Source of the DNA: Acidovorax soli
GTDB taxonomy: Bacteria; Pseudomonadota; Gammaproteobacteria; Burkholderiales; Burkholderiaceae_C
Reading direction: 5' to 3'
Length of the DNA: 64,000 nt
NCBI RefSeq assembly: GCF_014207955.1
Contig: NZ_JACHLK010000004.1
Span: 186,001-250,000, forward strand
Shown here piece after piece: positions 17,471 through 25,596 of this stretch. The notes beneath the pieces were generated by a model. It did no database searches. It was not told the DNA's origin and saw only the letters and a list, made by a program, of their open reading frames with translations. A program made the translations under genes and the position numbers. Position 1 is the stretch's first letter. Every line of letters begins with the position of its first letter.

Positions 17471-18622
17471 ATGGCGATGTTCCAATGGAAAGACGTGCAG
17501 GGCCTGGTCCCTGCCGCAGGCGGCACGCCCGATCTGGCCGCCTGCCTGGAGGCCTTCCCGCAACTGCGGCTGGCCGCAACGACGCCGCAGGACCCCGTGT
17601 TCCATGCGGAAGGGGACGTGTGGACCCACACGGCCATGGTGCTGCGCTGCCTGCTGGACAGCGCAGACTACGCGGCGCTCGCGCAGGCCGACCAGGAGGT
17701 GGTGTTCCTCGCCGCGCTGCTGCACGACGTGGCCAAGTGCAGCACCACCGTGGTGGACGAGGCCACGGGCCGCATTGCGCAGCCCGGCCACTCGCGCAAG
17801 GGCGCGATCGACGCGCGCATCGCGCTGTGGGATGCGGGCGCGCCACTGGCCGTGCGCGAGGCCATCTGCCGCCTCATTGCCGTGCACCAGGTACCCTTCT
17901 TCGCGCTGGAGACCTCGCGCAAGGGCGCCTCACCCGAGTTCACCGTGCGCCAGTTGTCCTGGCAGGTGGACCTGCACCTGCTGGCGATGCTGGCCGAGGC
18001 GGACATGCGCGGGCGCATCTGCCCCGAGCCGCAGCGCACGCTCGATGCCATCGAGCTGTTCCGCGAACTGGCGCGTGAGGAGCAGTGCTACCGCCAGCCG
18101 CGCGCCTTTGCCGACGCGCACACGGCGCTCAGCTACTTCCGCGGCGCCAATGTGCACCCCGACTACGCGCTGCACCAGGAGCCGGGCTCGCGCGTGCTGG
18201 TGATGTGCGGCCTGCCGGCCTCGGGCAAGGACACCTGGGTCGCTACCCACCACCCCCGGCTGCCCGTGGTGTCGTTCGACGATGCGCGCGCCCAGCTGGG
18301 CCTGCGCCACGGCAAGAACGAAGGCCTGGTGGCCCACCATGCGGTGGACCAGGCCAAGGCCCTGCTGCGTGCGCACGCCCCCTTCGTGTGGAATGCCACG
18401 CACCTGTCCGACCAGATGCGGTCCAAGACGCTGGACCTGTGCCTGGCCTACCACGCCGAGGTGGAGATCGTGTACCTGGAGCAGCCGCGCGCAGCGCTGC
18501 TGGCGCGCAACCAGCGGCGCGACAGCTCGCTGCCGAACAAGCGCTTGCTGGAGATGCTGCTGCGCTGGGAGGTGCCGCTGCCGACCGAGGCACACCGGGT
18601 GGCTTACACCCAGATGCGGTAG
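17471..18622 (+). CDS. HD phosphohydrolase - P-loop polynucleotide kinase fusion (HD-Pnk-like end-healing enzyme)
   Basis: 383 residues from ATG 17471, with AAGGAG 6 bp upstream. Residues ~45-190 are an HD domain: His53, His85-Asp86 (LLHDVAK), His107, His139 and Asp178 form the metal-binding set. Residues ~240-383 are a polynucleotide-kinase-type P-loop domain: G-L-P-A-S-G-K-D-T (247-255), S-F-D-D-A-R (268-273) and an arginine-rich lid (ARNQRRDSS). The same order, with the HD domain removing 2',3'-cyclic or 2'-phosphates and the kinase phosphorylating 5'-OH ends, is known in HD-Pnk from Runella. With the ligase before it, the pair could heal and seal broken RNA. The last 19 bp overlap the convergent AraC gene. 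Confidence 0.85.
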   Translation: MAMFQWKDVQGLVPAAGGTPDLAACLEAFPQLRLAATTPQDPVFHAEGDVWTHTAMVLRCLLDSADYAALAQADQEVVFLAALLHDVAKCSTTVVDEATGRIAQPGHSRKGAIDARIALWDAGAPLAVREAICRLIAVHQVPFFALETSRKGASPEFTVRQLSWQVDLHLLAMLAEADMRGRICPEPQRTLDAIELFRELAREEQCYRQPRAFADAHTALSYFRGANVHPDYALHQEPGSRVLVMCGLPASGKDTWVATHHPRLPVVSFDDARAQLGLRHGKNEGLVAHHAVDQAKALLRAHAPFVWNATHLSDQMRSKTLDLCLAYHAEVEIVYLEQPRAALLARNQRRDSSLPNKRLLEMLLRWEVPLPTEAHRVAYTQMR

Positions 18623-19515
18623 GCCCAGAAGGCCTCGTCGCTGCGGATGCCCTCGTACAGCGCCTGCGGCGCGTAGCCCGTGATGCGGCGCGTGACGCGG
18701 CACATGTGCGATTGGTCGGAAAAGCCTGCGCCCGCCGCCACCTCGGCCCAGCGCACGGGCGATGCGGCCGCGTCCGCCGCGATGGTGTCGAAGAAGGCCT
18801 GCTCGGCCCGGCCGAAGCCGCGCAGCTCGCGCAGCGGCAGGCCGGCCCAGCGCTTGATGCGCCGCTCCAGCTGGCGCAGGCTGCGGCCGGGTGCCGACAG
18901 GGCTGCGCGCTGCGCCAGGTGGGCCGCCCAGTCGCCATAGCGCTGCGATGCCGTGGCGGGGCCGGGCCGGCAGGCCTGCCAGCGCGGCAGCAGAAACTGC
19001 TCCAGGCACTCCATGCGCGCCGCATCGCCCGCCTGGTGCTGCACGGCCTCGCACATGGCCAGCCAGTCGCGCGGCAGCAGCGTGGCGGCGTCCACCGTGC
19101 GGTCGGTCAGGTCCTCGGGGGCCAGGCCCGTGAGCAGGTGCAGCGCGTCGGGCATGAACATCACCATCATGGCGTGGGTGGGCTCGGGGCACCAACTGGT
19201 CGAGGGCCGGGTCTGCGGGCCCGCCAGCACCCAGCGCCCCGCGTAGGGCTCGCGCGGGCTGTCCAGGCCCGGCATGGTGTCGGGCCGCCCGGGGACCAGG
19301 CGCTCGCTGCGGCCGGTGAACCACCAGCTCAGGCTGCACAGCGGCGTGGCGGGAAAGCGGTTGATGCGCTGGGTATCGCTGAGCGCATGGCCCAGCGTGC
19401 TGCGCACGATGGTGGCGCGCAGGCAGGCCGACAGGCTGGCGTGCGGCAGCCACAGCTGGCCCGAGGGGATCAGTCCCTCGGGGTGCCGGGTGGGAGAGGT
19501 GGCGAGAAAGGCCAT
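18604..19515 (-). CDS. AraC-family transcriptional regulator
   Basis: 303 residues from ATG 19515 (ATG 19542 is also possible; neither has a clear ribosome-binding site). The C-terminal ~100 residues form the AraC double helix-turn-helix: an S-L-R-Q-L-E-R-R-I-K-R-W first unit, then the A-A-G-A-G-F-S-D-Q-S-H-M-C-R unit and a YAPQAL end. The N-terminal part is a DUF6597-like sensory region with no known ligand. It is divergent from the P450 gene with 75 bp between starts, so the P450 gene is its likeliest target. Its 3' end overlaps the convergent HD-kinase gene by 19 bp. Confidence 0.88.
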   Translation of the reverse strand: MAFLATSPTRHPEGLIPSGQLWLPHASLSACLRATIVRSTLGHALSDTQRINRFPATPLCSLSWWFTGRSERLVPGRPDTMPGLDSPREPYAGRWVLAGPQTRPSTSWCPEPTHAMMVMFMPDALHLLTGLAPEDLTDRTVDAATLLPRDWLAMCEAVQHQAGDAARMECLEQFLLPRWQACRPGPATASQRYGDWAAHLAQRAALSAPGRSLRQLERRIKRWAGLPLRELRGFGRAEQAFFDTIAADAAASPVRWAEVAAGAGFSDQSHMCRVTRRITGYAPQALYEGIRSDEAFWAYRIWV

Positions 19516-19590
19516 GGGGCGCGAGTGTAGGCCAGCGGCCATGTCGCAAACGTTCAATACGCGGGGGGCGGGCCGTACCACCATGCCGGC

Positions 19591-21000
19591 ATGAACACGA
19601 CGCTCTCCACCGATCCTGCACACGCTGCCGCCCCTGCGGTCCCTCAGCCATCGGGCCCGGTGTCACGCTGGTGGGGCATGCCGCTGCTGCGCGCCATGCG
19701 CGCCGACTACCTGGGCTTCGTCACGCGGCTGCAGCGCGAGCATGGCGACCTCACACGCATGCGCCTGGGCTACGAGGATGCCTGGGACCTGCTCTCGCCC
19801 GAGCTGGTGCGCGAAGCCCTGGTCACCCATGCCGAGCACCTGGTGCGCTGGGAGCGCGGCATCGAGGTCTTCGAGCAGGCCTTCGGCCAGAGCGTGCTGG
19901 TGACCGAGCACGCCACCTGGCAGCGCCAGCGCCGCATGCTGATGCCGGCCTTCACACCCAAGCGGGTGGCGGGCTATGCCCAGCTGATGGCCGAGGCCGC
20001 CTGCCGCGCACTCGATGGCGCCGTTCCCCCGGGCCAGCCCGACGCCCTGGTGCCCATGGACGGGCTGTGGTCGGGCGTGGCGATGGACGTGATCCTGCGC
20101 ACCCTGTTCGGCGCGTCGGCGCAGGACGATGCGCGCGATGCCGCCTGGGCCACCCAGGTCCTGTCGGCCACGGCGTTCTCGGACATGTTCATGCCCTTTT
20201 CCCTGCCCGACTGGTTGCCCTTGCCCGGCAAGGCCGCCAAGCGCCGCGCGCTGAGGCTGCTGCGCGCGCTGGTGCAGCGCCACATCGACCAGCGGCATGC
20301 ACAGGCACGGGAGTCGGCGCCGCGCACCGACCTGCTGCAGATGCTGCTGGACCTGCGCGACGAGGCGACGGGCGAAGCCTTGTCGGCACAGGAGGTGTTC
20401 GACCAGTGCATGGTGAGCTTCCAGGCCGGGCACGAGACCAGCGCCACGGCCCTGCTGTGGTGGAGCCGGCTCATGGCCGGGCACCCCGAAGCCGCGCAGC
20501 GCGCCCAGGCCGAAGTCGATACGGCGCTGCAGGGCCGCGTGCCGGGGCCGCAGGACATGGCGCAACTGTCCTGGCTCACTGCCACGCTCAAGGAGGCCAT
20601 GCGCCTGTACCCGCCCGTGGCCGCCGTGATGAGCCGGCGCACCACCGCGCCCATCACCCTGGGCGGCGTGGCCGTGCCCCGGGGGGCGCTGCTGCGCATC
20701 ACGCCCTGGGTGCTGCACCGCGACGCGCGCTGGTTCGCCGAGCCCGAGTGCTTTCGGCCTGAGCGTTTTCTGGGAGGTGCGCCCGAGCTGCCGCGCGGCG
20801 CGTTCATGCCCTTCGGCCTGGGCCCGCGCGTGTGCATCGGCCAGCACTTTGCGATGCTGGAGATGCAGTTGCTGGCGGCCATGCTGTTGCAGCGCTACAC
20901 CCTGCAGGTGCCCGAGGGGGCTGCGCCGCTGCAGCCCCAGCTGCATGTGACCCTGCGGCCGCAGCAACCCATCGCGCTGCGGCTGCGCCGGCGCAGCTAG
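19591..21000 (+). CDS. Cytochrome P450
   Basis: 469 residues with all P450 hallmarks: I-helix A-G-H-E-T (279-283), the K-helix E-x-x-R (Glu335, Arg338), the PERF-like F-R-P-E-R-F, and the haem loop F-G-L-G-P-R-V-C-I-G with ligand Cys415. It has no N-terminal membrane anchor, so it is a soluble bacterial type needing separate redox partners, none of which is adjacent. The sequence resembles the CYP4/CYP102-like group that hydroxylates fatty acids or alkanes, but the substrate is not determinable here. An AraC regulator is divergent. The stop codon shares CTAG with the stop of mtgA on the other strand. Confidence 0.93.
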   Translation: MNTTLSTDPAHAAAPAVPQPSGPVSRWWGMPLLRAMRADYLGFVTRLQREHGDLTRMRLGYEDAWDLLSPELVREALVTHAEHLVRWERGIEVFEQAFGQSVLVTEHATWQRQRRMLMPAFTPKRVAGYAQLMAEAACRALDGAVPPGQPDALVPMDGLWSGVAMDVILRTLFGASAQDDARDAAWATQVLSATAFSDMFMPFSLPDWLPLPGKAAKRRALRLLRALVQRHIDQRHAQARESAPRTDLLQMLLDLRDEATGEALSAQEVFDQCMVSFQAGHETSATALLWWSRLMAGHPEAAQRAQAEVDTALQGRVPGPQDMAQLSWLTATLKEAMRLYPPVAAVMSRRTTAPITLGGVAVPRGALLRITPWVLHRDARWFAEPECFRPERFLGGAPELPRGAFMPFGLGPRVCIGQHFAMLEMQLLAAMLLQRYTLQVPEGAAPLQPQLHVTLRPQQPIALRLRRRS

Positions 21001-21731
21001 GGCAATTCCGCGCTGTTCATGCGCGCCAGAATGGTGCGCGTGCGCCCCGCCAGGTAGGCAGACCCTGGCGTCTTCTCGAAGCGCTTGGGCGCGGGCAGCA
21101 TCACGGCCAGGCGGGCGGCCTCGCTGGGGCCCAGGCGGCTCGCGCTCTTGCGGAAGTAGTGCTGGGCTGCGGCCTCGGCGCCGAACACGCCTTCGCCCCA
21201 TTCCACGCTGTTGAGGTAGATTTCCAGGATGCGCTCTTTGCTCAGCAACTGCTCCAGCAGCAGCGTGAGCACGAACTCCTGGCCCTTGCGCAAGAGCGTG
21301 CGCTCGCCCGAGAGCAGCAGGTTCTTGGCCAACTGCTGGGTGATGGTGGAGCCGCCGCGGATCTTGGGTGCGCGCTGCGGGCGGTCGGGGGCGCGGGCCT
21401 GGGTCTTGGCCGCTTGCGCTTCGGCCTTGGCGTTGCGCTCCCAGGCCTTTTCGATGGCGACCCAGTCCACACCGTCGTGGTTGGCAAAGCCATCGTCTTC
21501 CGAGGCGATCACGGCGCGTTTCAGGTGCTCGGAGATTTCGCCATAAGGCACCCACTCCTGGCGCCAGCGCACCTGGCCGCTGGCGGCCACCTGCACCCAG
21601 GCTTCGGAGCGCTGGAAGCTCGTCGATTCGGGGTTCATCACCACCATGGCCGCGATGCGCAGCACGAAGAACAGCTGCAGTGCCACGAAGGCGAACACCA
21701 GCAGGCCCAGCCAGCGCAGCACGGCTTTCAT
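20997..21731 (-). CDS. mtgA: Monofunctional biosynthetic peptidoglycan transglycosylase
   Basis: 244 residues: one N-terminal membrane segment (about residues 8-30) and a glycosyltransferase family 51 domain. The catalytic region S-E-D-D-G-F-A-N-H-D-G (first glutamate) and the R-G-G-S-T-I-T-Q-Q-L-A-K-N segment are intact. MtgA polymerises lipid II glycan strands without a transpeptidase domain. An Ala/Lys/Arg-rich insertion (~residues 105-128) lies just before RGGSTITQQ. It is the last gene of the minus-strand unit rnb-like, tonB-like, aroE, mtgA and lies 25 bp after aroE; the aroE-mtgA pairing is common in betaproteobacteria. Confidence 0.95.
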   Translation of the reverse strand: MKAVLRWLGLLVFAFVALQLFFVLRIAAMVVMNPESTSFQRSEAWVQVAASGQVRWRQEWVPYGEISEHLKRAVIASEDDGFANHDGVDWVAIEKAWERNAKAEAQAAKTQARAPDRPQRAPKIRGGSTITQQLAKNLLLSGERTLLRKGQEFVLTLLLEQLLSKERILEIYLNSVEWGEGVFGAEAAAQHYFRKSASRLGPSEAARLAVMLPAPKRFEKTPGSAYLAGRTRTILARMNSAELP

Positions 21732-21756
21732 GGTGGAGTGCTTTCCTCGGGGCGGA

Positions 21757-22611
21757 TCAGTGGGCCTGCAGCGCCAGTTGCGCCTGCAGTTCGGCCAGCA
21801 CCTGGGCCGATGGGGGGCGCACGCCGCGCCAGAAGGCAAAGGCCTCGGCCGCCTGCTCCACCAGCATGCCCAGGCCATCGCGCGGCACGGCGCCGTGCGC
21901 GGCCGCCCAGTCGAGGAAGCCCTGGGCCGCGGGGCCGTACATCATGTCGTAGGCCAGGCCGCCCGGGCGCAGCACGCTGGCCGCCACGGGCACGGCGTCG
22001 CCGGCCAGGCTGCTGGCCGTGGCGTTGACGACCACGTCGAACGCGCCGGCCACCCCGTCCAGGCTGCTCGCTGCCAGCTGCGCGCCCAGGTGGGCGGCCA
22101 GTGCCTGGTGCGACTGCACCAGCGCCTCGGCCTTGGCCACGGTGCGGTTGGCGATGGTGACCTGGCATGCCCCGGCCTGCAGCAGCGGGCCCAGCACGCC
22201 GGCGGCAGCGCCACCGGCACCGACCAGCAGCACGCTCGCGCCCTGCAGGGCCACGCCCGCATTGCGCGTGATGTCGGCCACCAGGCCCAGGCCATCGGTG
22301 TTGTCGCAGTGGATGCTGCCGTCCGGCCGGAAGGCGAGGGTATTGGCCGCGCCCGCGAGCTGTACGCGCTCGCTGCAGTGCGTGGCCAGGGCCGGTGCCT
22401 CGGTCTTGAACGGCACGGTGACATTGCAGCCGCGCCCGCCCTGGGCCGCGAAATCGCGCACGCCCTCTGCAAATCCATCCAGCGCGACCAGGCGCCGTTC
22501 ATAGGCCAGGACCTCGCCGGTGAGTTCGGCAAAGCGCGCATGGATGGCGGGCGAGCGGCTGTGCGCCACCGGGTTGCCCATCACGCAGTACAGATCGGTG
22601 GCTTGGCTCAT
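21757..22611 (-). CDS. aroE: Shikimate dehydrogenase
   Basis: 284 residues. The shikimate-binding motifs S-R-S-P near the N-terminus, N-V-T-V-P-F-K with catalytic Lys69, and D-N-T-D-G with catalytic Asp106 are intact, as is the NADP-binding G-A-G-G-A-A loop (131-136). AroE reduces 3-dehydroshikimate to shikimate in the cytoplasm. In this window the pathway also has its first enzyme, DAHP synthase (aroG at 35568). It sits 55 bp after the tonB-like gene and 25 bp before mtgA on the same strand. Confidence 0.95.
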   Translation of the reverse strand: MSQATDLYCVMGNPVAHSRSPAIHARFAELTGEVLAYERRLVALDGFAEGVRDFAAQGGRGCNVTVPFKTEAPALATHCSERVQLAGAANTLAFRPDGSIHCDNTDGLGLVADITRNAGVALQGASVLLVGAGGAAAGVLGPLLQAGACQVTIANRTVAKAEALVQSHQALAAHLGAQLAASSLDGVAGAFDVVVNATASSLAGDAVPVAASVLRPGGLAYDMMYGPAAQGFLDWAAAHGAVPRDGLGMLVEQAAEAFAFWRGVRPPSAQVLAELQAQLALQAH

Positions 22612-22666
22612 CTCAAACAAAGAATGCAAAGGTGGGGCGCTGCCGCCAGGGCGTTGCGCTGGGGGG

Positions 22667-23527
22667 TCACCGGACGGTGGTTTCGAGGGTTTGGTCGCGG
22701 GTGAAGCGAAAGCGCGCCACCATGGCGATCTGGTCGGCCTTGGCACGCATTTCCTGGTTGAAGGTGCCGAACGGGCCGGCGGCGCGCGCGATGGCCTCGG
22801 CCCGGCGGTCCAGCGTGGCATTGCCCGAACCCTGCACGACCTCGGTTTCGAGCACGCGGCCATCGTGGTTGACCGTGACGATCATCGTCAGCTCGCCATA
22901 GAGCTTGCGGCCCGCCTGCTCGGGGAAGTTTTCGGTGCCCTTGTCCTCGACCTTGCGGCGCAGTGCGTCGTAGTAGATCGCGTAGGCCTCTTCGCGCGTG
23001 GCGGGGCTGATGTAGCGCTTCTTGGGGCGCGAATTCTCTTCGTTGATGCGCTTTTCGATCTCGGCCAGCAGCTTGACCAGCTGGCGGCGCTTTTCGTCCT
23101 GGGCCGACTGCTCGGCGCTCTGGCTGGGCTTGCGCGGATCGGGGGGCGGCATGCTGGCCAGCTGCTTGCGCAACTGCGTGAGCAGCTGGGTCTGCTGCTC
23201 CTGCATCGCATCCATCTTGCGCTGGGCTTCTTCGAGGTCGTCCCCCATGGCCGTGAGCGCCGAATAGGGCAGGGGGCTGGTGGCCCGGCCTTTTTCCGCA
23301 TCGCCGCCGCCTGCCAGGTTGGACTGGGCGATGGCCTGGGCCTTCTCCGGCCGCTCATTGGACTTGGCATTGACCAGGATGACTTCGAGCGGCGTGTCCT
23401 GGAACACGCGGTTGAAGCCCTCGGGGTCGATGAAGCGCACTGTGATGAGCGCCGCATGCACGGCGATCGAGATGCCGAGCGCGAGCTGCAGCGTGCTGAA
23501 GGTGCGGAGGAAGGCAGGCAGTTTCAC
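22667..23527 (-). CDS. TonB-family energy-transducer-like protein
   Basis: 286 residues from a GTG start at 23527 whose GTGA overlaps the stop of the rnb-like gene, indicating translational coupling. It has a short cytoplasmic tail and one membrane segment (~residues 14-32). A charged, partly coiled-coil region rich in Gln/Lys/Glu (~100-165) follows, then a C-terminal TonB-like domain (~195-286; KLYGELTMIVTVNHDGRV). It lacks the long Pro-Lys spacer of classical TonB, and no exbBD genes are adjacent. It may serve in envelope stability or transport rather than iron uptake. This arrangement next to an RNB exoribonuclease and aroE is one I recall from related betaproteobacteria. Confidence 0.75.
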   Translation of the reverse strand: MKLPAFLRTFSTLQLALGISIAVHAALITVRFIDPEGFNRVFQDTPLEVILVNAKSNERPEKAQAIAQSNLAGGGDAEKGRATSPLPYSALTAMGDDLEEAQRKMDAMQEQQTQLLTQLRKQLASMPPPDPRKPSQSAEQSAQDEKRRQLVKLLAEIEKRINEENSRPKKRYISPATREEAYAIYYDALRRKVEDKGTENFPEQAGRKLYGELTMIVTVNHDGRVLETEVVQGSGNATLDRRAEAIARAAGPFGTFNQEMRAKADQIAMVARFRFTRDQTLETTVR

Positions 23528-25596
23528 GGCGTCAGATTATCAGCGCTGGCAGGCGCGTCGGCTTCATTCACATCCACCGCAATGGCGATCGGGCCGGCCA
23601 CGGTGTCCTCGTCTTCCTCGGCCGCCTCGTCGGCACCGGCTTCGGCGGCATCGCTGTCCAGGCGTTCCAGCACCGTGCCGTGGATGTCCAGCGTGATCTC
23701 GTCGATCTCGCCAAGCTTCACGCGCAGGCGTGCGCCGCGCGGCAGGTTCTGCGCGCCCAGCACCGGGAACACCAGCGGGATGTCGTCGGCCCGCACCAGG
23801 AAGCTGCCGCCCGGGCCTTCCTTGAAGACCGTGGCGGTCAGCTCGGTGAGGCCGTGCTGCTGCACGTACTTCAGCGTCCAGAAGCGCTCCATGCCGGCCT
23901 GGTAGCCGTTGTAGGCGCTGTAGGCCGCATCGAAGCTGCTGATGATGGAGAACAGGTCGGCGTCCTTGGGCTTGAACGGAGCGGCCAGCGCGGCCGTCTT
24001 GCCATGGCGCGCGCAGGCGATGATCTGCCACTGGTTGACCAGGTCGGTGTAGCGGCGCAGCGGCGAGGTGGCCCACGAGTAGCACTTGACCCCGATACCG
24101 GCGTGTGGCAGCGCCTTGGTGCCCATGCGCACCTTCACGCCCGGGGCCATGCTGGCCTGGCTGCGGTAGATGCCGGGCACGCCGAGCTCGGCCATCCAGG
24201 CGCCCCAGGTGCTGTTGGCCACGATGGCGGCCTCGGCCACGATCAGGTCCAGTGGCGCGCCGCGGCGGCGCGTGGTGATCTGCACGGTCTCCGAGCCATT
24301 GGGCTCGCCCCGGTCATTGCCCACCAGGCGGAAGTTGTAGTCCGGGCGGTTGAAGTTCTCGGGCTTGCCGCGCACGATTTCGCGCTGGGCCTTGAGGCTT
24401 TGCGCCAGGCGGAACAGGAAGGACAGCTCGGCGCGGCGCACCGCCAGTTCCTCCGGCGTGCCCTCCACCTGCACGCCGGGGTCGGTCAGCCAGGCTTCGG
24501 TCACGATGTGGTCGAGCTGGTCGTGGCGCAGGTTGGCCGCCACCGGCACGCGCTCCAGGCGCGTTTCGGTGGACTGGATCTCTAGTGTGTCCTCGTTGAT
24601 GGTCACGTACAGCGACACCGCCGGGTTGGCCCGGCCTTCGTCCAGGGTGTAGATCTGCACCACCTCGTCGGGCAGCATGGTGATCTTGTAGCCCGGCATG
24701 TAGACCGTGGACAGGCGGGTGCGGCCCACCTGGTCGATGGCGCTGCCCGGCTGCACGGCCAGGCCGGGCGCCGCGATGTGGATGCCCAGCACCACGGTGC
24801 CGGTGCCCAGGCCCTGGACCGACAGTGCATCGTCGATTTCCGTGGTCTGCGAATCGTCGATGGAATAGGCCTGCACGTCGGCCAGGGGCAGGTCGTCCGG
24901 CGGCTGGGGTGCGGCCAGATTGGGGAAACCCGTGCCCTTGGGGAAGTTCTCGAACAGGAAACGCTTCCAGTGGAACTGGTAGGCCGAGTCGATGGCGCCG
25001 GCCTTTTGCAGCAGGTCGAGCGGGGCGGTGTGCGTGGCCCGGCTGGCCTCGACCACGGCCTTGTACTCGGGCGCGTTCTTGTCGGGTTTGAAAAGGATCT
25101 TGTAGAGCTGCTCGCGGATGGGTTGCGGGCATTCGCCGCGGCCGAGGGCCGCGGCCCATTCGTCGATCTGGGCCAGCACGGCCTTTTTCTTCTCGATGGC
25201 GGCCAGCGCCTGCTGCAGGATCTCGGCCGGCGCCTTCTTGAAGCGGCCTTTGCCTGCGCGGCGGAAGTAGTGCGGTGCCTCGTACAGGCGGAACAGCGCG
25301 CCGGCCTGCTGGACCAGCGTGGCGTTCTCGGAGAAATAGTCGCGCGCCAGGTCGGCGAAGCCGAAATCGTCCTCGGGCGCGAACTCCCAGGCCAGGTCCA
25401 GCTCGATGGTTTCGGCCATGGCCTGCGCCTGGGCCACGAGCTCGGCCGGGGCGGGTTTCTCGAACTTCAACAGGATGTTGGCGGCCTTGACCTTGACCCG
25501 CTTGCCCGAGTCGAGCTCGACCTGGGCCGAACTCTCGGCTTCCGACAGGATACGGCCGGCCATGAACTTGCCGGCTTCTTCAAACAATGCATGCAT
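23524..25596 (-). CDS. RNB-domain exoribonuclease (RNase II/R family)
   Basis: 690 residues from ATG 25596 (MHALFEEAGKFMAGRIL); ATG 25605 would add three residues. The RNB catalytic domain occupies about 240-590. It carries the acidic active-site segment S-I-D-D-S-Q-T-T-E-I-D-D-A-L and the C-terminal RNB signature A-T-S-P-L-R-R-Y-T-D. The N-terminal ~230 residues replace the usual cold-shock domains with another fold, and a short S1-like segment follows the RNB domain. The last ~50 residues are acidic and probably disordered. The family degrades single-stranded RNA 3' to 5'. Its start overlaps the read-through tail of the frameshifted pilin gene by 17 bp. Confidence 0.9.
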   Translation of the reverse strand: MHALFEEAGKFMAGRILSEAESSAQVELDSGKRVKVKAANILLKFEKPAPAELVAQAQAMAETIELDLAWEFAPEDDFGFADLARDYFSENATLVQQAGALFRLYEAPHYFRRAGKGRFKKAPAEILQQALAAIEKKKAVLAQIDEWAAALGRGECPQPIREQLYKILFKPDKNAPEYKAVVEASRATHTAPLDLLQKAGAIDSAYQFHWKRFLFENFPKGTGFPNLAAPQPPDDLPLADVQAYSIDDSQTTEIDDALSVQGLGTGTVVLGIHIAAPGLAVQPGSAIDQVGRTRLSTVYMPGYKITMLPDEVVQIYTLDEGRANPAVSLYVTINEDTLEIQSTETRLERVPVAANLRHDQLDHIVTEAWLTDPGVQVEGTPEELAVRRAELSFLFRLAQSLKAQREIVRGKPENFNRPDYNFRLVGNDRGEPNGSETVQITTRRRGAPLDLIVAEAAIVANSTWGAWMAELGVPGIYRSQASMAPGVKVRMGTKALPHAGIGVKCYSWATSPLRRYTDLVNQWQIIACARHGKTAALAAPFKPKDADLFSIISSFDAAYSAYNGYQAGMERFWTLKYVQQHGLTELTATVFKEGPGGSFLVRADDIPLVFPVLGAQNLPRGARLRVKLGEIDEITLDIHGTVLERLDSDAAEAGADEAAEEDEDTVAGPIAIAVDVNEADAPASADNLTP

